Positions 60,262 to 64,000 of a DNA stretch of 64,000 bases are shown piece by piece; position 1 is the stretch's first letter, and each line of letters begins with the position of its first letter. The stretch covers positions 62,001 through 126,000 of the forward strand of contig NZ_JABSNU010000002.1 of assembly GCF_013266735.1 (NCBI RefSeq), written 5' to 3'. Below the pieces are notes generated by a model. It had not been told where the DNA came from and made no database searches. It worked only from the letters and a program-made list of their open reading frames with translations. Origin of the DNA: Pedobacter foliorum (GTDB lineage: Bacteria; Bacteroidota; Bacteroidia; Sphingobacteriales; Sphingobacteriaceae). Both the position numbers and the translations under genes were made by a program.

Positions 60262-61539
60262 TTATTTAGCGTATTTTTTTAAGATAATACAAGCATTTAC
60301 GTCCCCAAAGCCAAAGCTTGCCTTGGCCACAATATTAACATTTGTGTTCAACAATTGTTGTGGAATTTTATTGAAATCTATAATGTCAGTTATTTCAGGA
60401 TTTAGATCCTCGCAATTGATATTGGGGAATACAAAATCCTGATGCAATTGTAATATTGAGGCGATGCATTCAATGCTTCCGGCGGCGCTTAGGCAATGGC
60501 CTATTGTTGATTTTAATGAGTTGATATAAGGGAAATCTTTGTTTTTTCTGTCCAGTGCAATACTCCAGTTTTGAATCTCTGTCGCGTCTTTGGCGGTTGC
60601 AGTAAGGTGCCCATTTATCGCGTCAATTTCACTGGCTTTAATACCGGCATTTTGCAAGGCCCCTTTAATACAACGTTGTACAGCAATACTGTTTGGAGCT
60701 GTCATTGTTCCGGAACCTCTCTGACCGCCAGAGTTGATATGACCACCCAGTATTTCGGCATAGATTGTTGCACCTCGTTTAAGCGCGCTATCTAAGGATT
60801 CTAAAACCAAAGCTCCTGCGCCACTTCCGGGTACAAAACCACTTGCACTGGCACTCATTGGTCTTGATCCCTGCTTTGGAGATTGGTTATGTTTATAGGT
60901 GCAAACTTTCATAGCGTCGAAACCAGCCCATATATAAGGTCCACTGTCACTTGTGCTACCAGCAAGCATCTTCGTCGCCTGACCGGTTTTAATTCGCTCA
61001 TAGGCCATTAAAATGCTTTCTGTTCCGGTAATGCAGGCCGATGAGTTAGTGGTGGTTTGATTGCCAAGACCAAGCTTGCCACCAAGGTAGGCGCTAATGC
61101 CACTGGCCATAGTTTGTACCACCACGGTACTGCCAAGCTTTCTCAGTTGCAGTTCATCAACTTTATAAATAGACTCTCTGAATTTATCTATGCCAGAAGT
61201 GCCAGTTCCAAATATTGTTCCGCTGTCCCAATCAGGTTCATCACTGTCTTGATTGATGTCGAGTCCGGCATTTTTCCAGGCATCCATACCGGCAATTACG
61301 CCATACAGGATGCCTGTGCTGTTGAAATTTCTTAGCTCTAAAGGACTAAAATATTGAGCAATAAAATCATCTGATAGCTCAGGTTTACCTGCTATCTGAC
61401 AAGAAAACTGCAATTGTTCTAACTGAGGGTCATGATTTATACCCGAAGTGCCATTTTTAATGGCCTCCGTAAATGCAGTTAAGCCAACTCCATTTGGGGC
61501 AACAACACCTAATCCGGTTACAACAACTCTGTTATGCAT
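60262..61539 (-). CDS. Beta-ketoacyl synthase (KAS II-like, polyketide operon)
   Basis: A 425-residue ketosynthase of the FabF/KS family. Start MHNRVVVTGLGVVAPNGVGLTAF is typical. The active-site Cys is in TTNSSACITGTESI, and the two His are in INGHLTATAKDATE and SLKSTIGHCLSAAGSI; FGFGDVNACIILKKY closes the fold (FGFGGHN in FabF). The catalytic triad is kept, so it should be active in condensation. It differs from the FabF at 29741 in most motifs. Its start overlaps the dehydratase stop by 8 nt and the ACP starts 3 nt after its stop. It probably elongates a dedicated acyl chain. Confidence 0.92.
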   Translation of the reverse strand: MHNRVVVTGLGVVAPNGVGLTAFTEAIKNGTSGINHDPQLEQLQFSCQIAGKPELSDDFIAQYFSPLELRNFNSTGILYGVIAGMDAWKNAGLDINQDSDEPDWDSGTIFGTGTSGIDKFRESIYKVDELQLRKLGSTVVVQTMASGISAYLGGKLGLGNQTTTNSSACITGTESILMAYERIKTGQATKMLAGSTSDSGPYIWAGFDAMKVCTYKHNQSPKQGSRPMSASASGFVPGSGAGALVLESLDSALKRGATIYAEILGGHINSGGQRGSGTMTAPNSIAVQRCIKGALQNAGIKASEIDAINGHLTATAKDATEIQNWSIALDRKNKDFPYINSLKSTIGHCLSAAGSIECIASILQLHQDFVFPNINCEDLNPEITDIIDFNKIPQQLLNTNVNIVAKASFGFGDVNACIILKKYAK

Positions 61540-61978
61540 TCATTTTATTGGTTACCATTCCTGATATAGTGCCTTTACAAACTACTTCATGTTGTTCATT
61601 TATCATTTGTACTGTACAGTTTAGTTTTTTAAAGCGGAAGTATACTTTTTCGGCAATAACCTTTACTTTTTCTCCCGGAAACACAGGTTTCATAAAGTCG
61701 ATGGCAGTGGAGGTAAGCATTACGTGTCCCGGTACACCGCCTTCGGCACTTCCTGTAAGGTATATGCCTAAACAAACTAGGCCAATTTGAGCCATGGTTT
61801 CTGTTAAAATTACTCCTGGAGTAACAGGGTGATCTTTGAAATGGCCTTTGTAAAAGTCGAGGTCTTTATCGAAGGTGAAAGTACCACTTGATCCATTTTC
61901 ATCTATGTGGAGTAATTCATCTACAAATAAAAATGGTTTTGAGTAAGGTAAGTGGGTTAAAATTTCTTCTTTATTCAT
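61532..61978 (-). CDS. FabZ-like 3-hydroxyacyl-ACP dehydratase (polyketide operon)
   Basis: A 148-residue hot-dog-fold protein. The FabZ signature is DFYKGHFKDHPVTPGVILTETMAQIG, with H46 and E60 at the expected catalytic spacing (G-H-F-x5-P-G-V...E). The N-terminal LPYSKPFLFVDELLHID and the end TISGMVTNK also match. It would dehydrate 3-hydroxyacyl-ACP on the operon's own carrier. It overlaps the ketosynthase gene by 8 nt. No ketoreductase gene is visible in the window, so that activity must be borrowed or encoded beyond the right edge. Confidence 0.9.
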   Translation of the reverse strand: MNKEEILTHLPYSKPFLFVDELLHIDENGSSGTFTFDKDLDFYKGHFKDHPVTPGVILTETMAQIGLVCLGIYLTGSAEGGVPGHVMLTSTAIDFMKPVFPGEKVKVIAEKVYFRFKKLNCTVQMINEQHEVVCKGTISGMVTNKMNA

Positions 61979-62046
61979 GTTAAATTATTCTTTGCTAATA
62001 TTAATGTAAAACTAAATAAAATCGCCCGCCCTGCCTAGTGGTTACT

Positions 62047-63099
62047 TTACCATTTCAACAATATCCTTTGCGCAGAAAAGCCTGGTCCAAAGCTTAACAT
62101 CAAACCCAAATCCCCGGGTTTTGGCTCACCCTCCATAAATCGTTCTAAAACATAAAGTACTGTAGCGCTCGACATATTCCCAAATAACCTTAAAACAGCT
62201 TTAGTGTCTTCAATGTTCTTCCCTAATTTACCAAATAGATCGTCAACAAGCTGTACAATTTTTTTACCTCCCGGATGAAAAATCAAATGATCAATATCAT
62301 CAATCATCAAATTGTGTTTTGCCAAAAAGGGATGGATTATATCCGGGAAATGACTTTCTATTGTGTCAGGAACATTAACATCTAAAACCATTTGCAATCC
62401 GCTATTTACCAGTTTAAAACCCATCATCTGCTCTGCGTTGTAGAAATGATACATTTCATCCGCAATAATTTCAGGCCCTACATCATCAACATGAGAAGAA
62501 AGCAATGTACACGCTACACCATCACCAAAAATTGCAGCACTAACAATGTTGGTCATAGAAAAATCGTTTACCTGAAACGTAGCTGTAGGCGATTCGTATG
62601 CAATGATAGCAGCTCGTTTTCCAGGGTTAGATTTCAGAAAGTTATTTGCGTATATCATACCCGAAACACCGGCGGCACAACCCATTTCTGTAACCGGTAA
62701 GCGAACTATATCTTGCTTTAATTTTAAATTATTGATGAGGAACGCATCCAACGATGGAATCATAATACCTGTACAGCTTACGGTAATTAAGTAGTCAAGG
62801 TCCTGAGCTTGCCACGAAGCTTTTTCTAGAGCTTGTTTTAAACATGCTGTGCCAAGCTTTATTCCTTCCCTAACATATATGTCATTCCTTTGTTCAAAAG
62901 TCAAATCACTAAAAACTTCTTCCGGCGACATGATGGAATAACGCTGATCTACTCCTGCGTTTTCAAATATCTTTTTTACTTTTTTAATAAAGCGTTCATC
63001 TTGTCCACTTAACCATGAATCTAAAAAGGGAACAATCTCTTCAGTTTTTCTTGAATACTGGGGCAGCAGCTTACTAACGGTTTTGATCTTGACGCTCAT
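62047..63099 (-). CDS. Type III polyketide synthase (chalcone synthase-like)
   Basis: A 350-residue homodimeric condensing enzyme that extends an acyl starter with malonyl-CoA without needing an ACP for extension. The catalytic triad is C141 (TEMGCAAGVSG), H275 (LIFHPGGKKI) and N308 (LFGNMSSATVLYVLE). The C-terminal GFGPGFSAQRILLKW matches the family GPG loop. Bacterial members make alkylresorcinols, alkylpyrones or naphthalene-type products. Its neighbours suggest a long or unsaturated acyl starter delivered from an ACP. It lies 20 nt after the methyltransferase stop and 68 nt before the dehydratase start. Confidence 0.95.
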   Translation of the reverse strand: MSVKIKTVSKLLPQYSRKTEEIVPFLDSWLSGQDERFIKKVKKIFENAGVDQRYSIMSPEEVFSDLTFEQRNDIYVREGIKLGTACLKQALEKASWQAQDLDYLITVSCTGIMIPSLDAFLINNLKLKQDIVRLPVTEMGCAAGVSGMIYANNFLKSNPGKRAAIIAYESPTATFQVNDFSMTNIVSAAIFGDGVACTLLSSHVDDVGPEIIADEMYHFYNAEQMMGFKLVNSGLQMVLDVNVPDTIESHFPDIIHPFLAKHNLMIDDIDHLIFHPGGKKIVQLVDDLFGKLGKNIEDTKAVLRLFGNMSSATVLYVLERFMEGEPKPGDLGLMLSFGPGFSAQRILLKW

Positions 63100-63119
63100 G
63101 GGAGATTTTTATGGTTTTG

Positions 63120-63833
63120 CTAATCGAAAGTTGGAATGATCCATTGATACCGGAATGCCCATTTCCATTTTATGGTATGTTTTTTAAAGTTCAACGCTTT
63201 GGAATAGGATAGGAGGTCTTGCTTTTTAAATCCTCTGAGTATTGAAACCAATCCGTCATCTTTAGACATCTTATTGAGCCTGAAAACAAAGCATATTAGG
63301 GTAAACAAATAATATGCAACAGCGCTTCTATGTAAATCATTAACAACAATGCCTATCCTTGCTTGTTTTCTAAATCCACTCATTAGTTTTAGGATTTCCG
63401 CATCTTTGAAATGATGAAGTGTTAATGTGCAAAGGATAATATCATACTTTTTGTATTGTTCAATTTCATCGAAAATATCTGTACATACGTAGCTGATGTT
63501 GGAGTAGTTTTTGGACAACTGCCGGGCGTGGTTAACGGTATAGCTGTTGGCATCTATTCCTACCAAATTAAACTTTAAGTTGTTGTTGGTAGCGTAGCTT
63601 GCCAACGTTCTCAACATATCACCATTGCCACAACCTACATCTAAAATGCTGATCTCCGCTGGTGTATGGTTTTTAATTAAAGAATTTACCCCCTGCAGTG
63701 TCACCTTATTTCCACCTAGCAACCTGTTTATGCTTGCAATTTTGTCTAAAGCATCCCTTAATATTTCTCCTTCCATAGAGAAATTGTCCATTATTTCAGG
63801 CTCTTCGCTTCTTCGACTGGTGTTTACAAGCAT
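63120..63833 (-). CDS. SAM-dependent methyltransferase (polyketide operon)
   Basis: A 237-residue class I methyltransferase. SAM motif I is ISILDVGCGNGDMLRTLA, motif II includes LVGIDANSYTVNHA, and motif III is YDIILCTLTLHHFKD. In type III PKS operons such enzymes methylate the polyketide or resorcinol product on oxygen or carbon; which one is not readable. Its ATG directly follows the TAA of the upstream reading frame (stop at 63834-63836), so the two are tightly coupled. It may be UbiE/UbiG-like. Confidence 0.92.
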   Translation of the reverse strand: MLVNTSRRSEEPEIMDNFSMEGEILRDALDKIASINRLLGGNKVTLQGVNSLIKNHTPAEISILDVGCGNGDMLRTLASYATNNNLKFNLVGIDANSYTVNHARQLSKNYSNISYVCTDIFDEIEQYKKYDIILCTLTLHHFKDAEILKLMSGFRKQARIGIVVNDLHRSAVAYYLFTLICFVFRLNKMSKDDGLVSILRGFKKQDLLSYSKALNFKKHTIKWKWAFRYQWIIPTFD

Positions 63834-64000
63834 TTAGATTATCGGTTTACCGTGGGTCTTTTTTATTATAGCAGGTAATATTAAAGGGAATTTAATCAAT
63901 AGATTTAACAATGGAGCAAACAGTTTTTCTTTTCTTATAATACATGATAAGAGTTTTCCAACAGCAAGTCTTTTTTTAAAATTCCGATTCCATTCTTTTT
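63834..64000 (-). CDS. C-terminus of a probable FAD-dependent oxidoreductase (truncated by window edge)
   Basis: A minus-strand frame enters from the right edge and stops at 63834-63836, immediately before the methyltransferase ATG. About 54 residues are visible, starting WNRNFKKRLAVGKLLSCII and ending KKTHGKPII. The W-x3-F-x-x-R-L-x-x-G pattern is typical of the last helix of geranylgeranyl-reductase-like or UbiH-type FAD monooxygenases, which are common next to type III PKS and methyltransferase genes in Bacteroidota. The assignment is tentative because the catalytic part is outside the window. Confidence 0.55.
   Translation of the reverse strand, partial: KEWNRNFKKRLAVGKLLSCIIRKEKLFAPLLNLLIKFPLILPAIIKKTHGKPII

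Overview
The window looks like chromosomal DNA of a Bacteroidota bacterium, most likely a Sphingobacteriaceae member close to Pedobacter. This is inferred from two SusC/SusD pairs, a hybrid two-component regulator (HTCS) with a beta-propeller sensor, many secreted glycoside hydrolases, AT-rich genes, Bacteroidota promoters of the TTTG-N19/21-TAnnTTTG type, and REP-like inverted repeats. No tRNA, rRNA, CRISPR array, phage or insertion-sequence transposase was recognised.

Layout. 0-2.7 kb: the start of a secreted protein, a small periplasmic protein, methionine aminopeptidase and a lone secreted GH43. 2.8-14.8 kb: a probable sulfur-acquisition locus. It starts with a consensus promoter, a short leader peptide ending in a run of four cysteines, and a hairpin-rich untranslated region. 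Then come SusC, SusD, three tandem DoxX-like membrane proteins with a shared extra C-terminal domain, a phytoene-desaturase-like FAD enzyme and a YeiH-family putative sulfate exporter. A terminator closes the run. I consider this the most interesting system here: cysteine-responsive control of import, oxidation and sulfate disposal of an organosulfur compound. 14.8-27.8 kb: a glycan utilisation locus with HTCS, SusC, SusD, a GH43, a sialidase-fold/GH43 fusion and a clan GH-A enzyme, suggesting an arabinose-containing plant polysaccharide. 27.8-31.2 kb: nested and palindromic repeats around a MutS-like ATPase and FabF. 31.2-36.6 kb: acyl-CoA carboxylase beta subunit, thioredoxin reductase, GH20 hexosaminidase and a lipoprotein. 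36.6-43 kb: a regulatory block with a propeller sensor kinase and NarL-type regulator, an AraC regulator facing away from them across a paired palindrome, and an ECF sigma factor with a membrane partner. 43-59.5 kb: mostly housekeeping genes (symporter, L21/L27, polyprenyl synthase, RNase R, MscS channel, ABC ATPase, YajQ, polyphosphate kinase and exopolyphosphatase). 59.5-64 kb: a leftward type III polyketide synthase operon with its own ACP, ketosynthase, dehydratase, phosphopantetheinyl transferase, methyltransferase and the tail of a probable FAD oxidoreductase.

Two proteins, the L27 tail and the 55.9 kb protein, share Lys/Ala/Pro-rich low-complexity sequence resembling histone H1. All functions are read from motifs and context; no database search was run.
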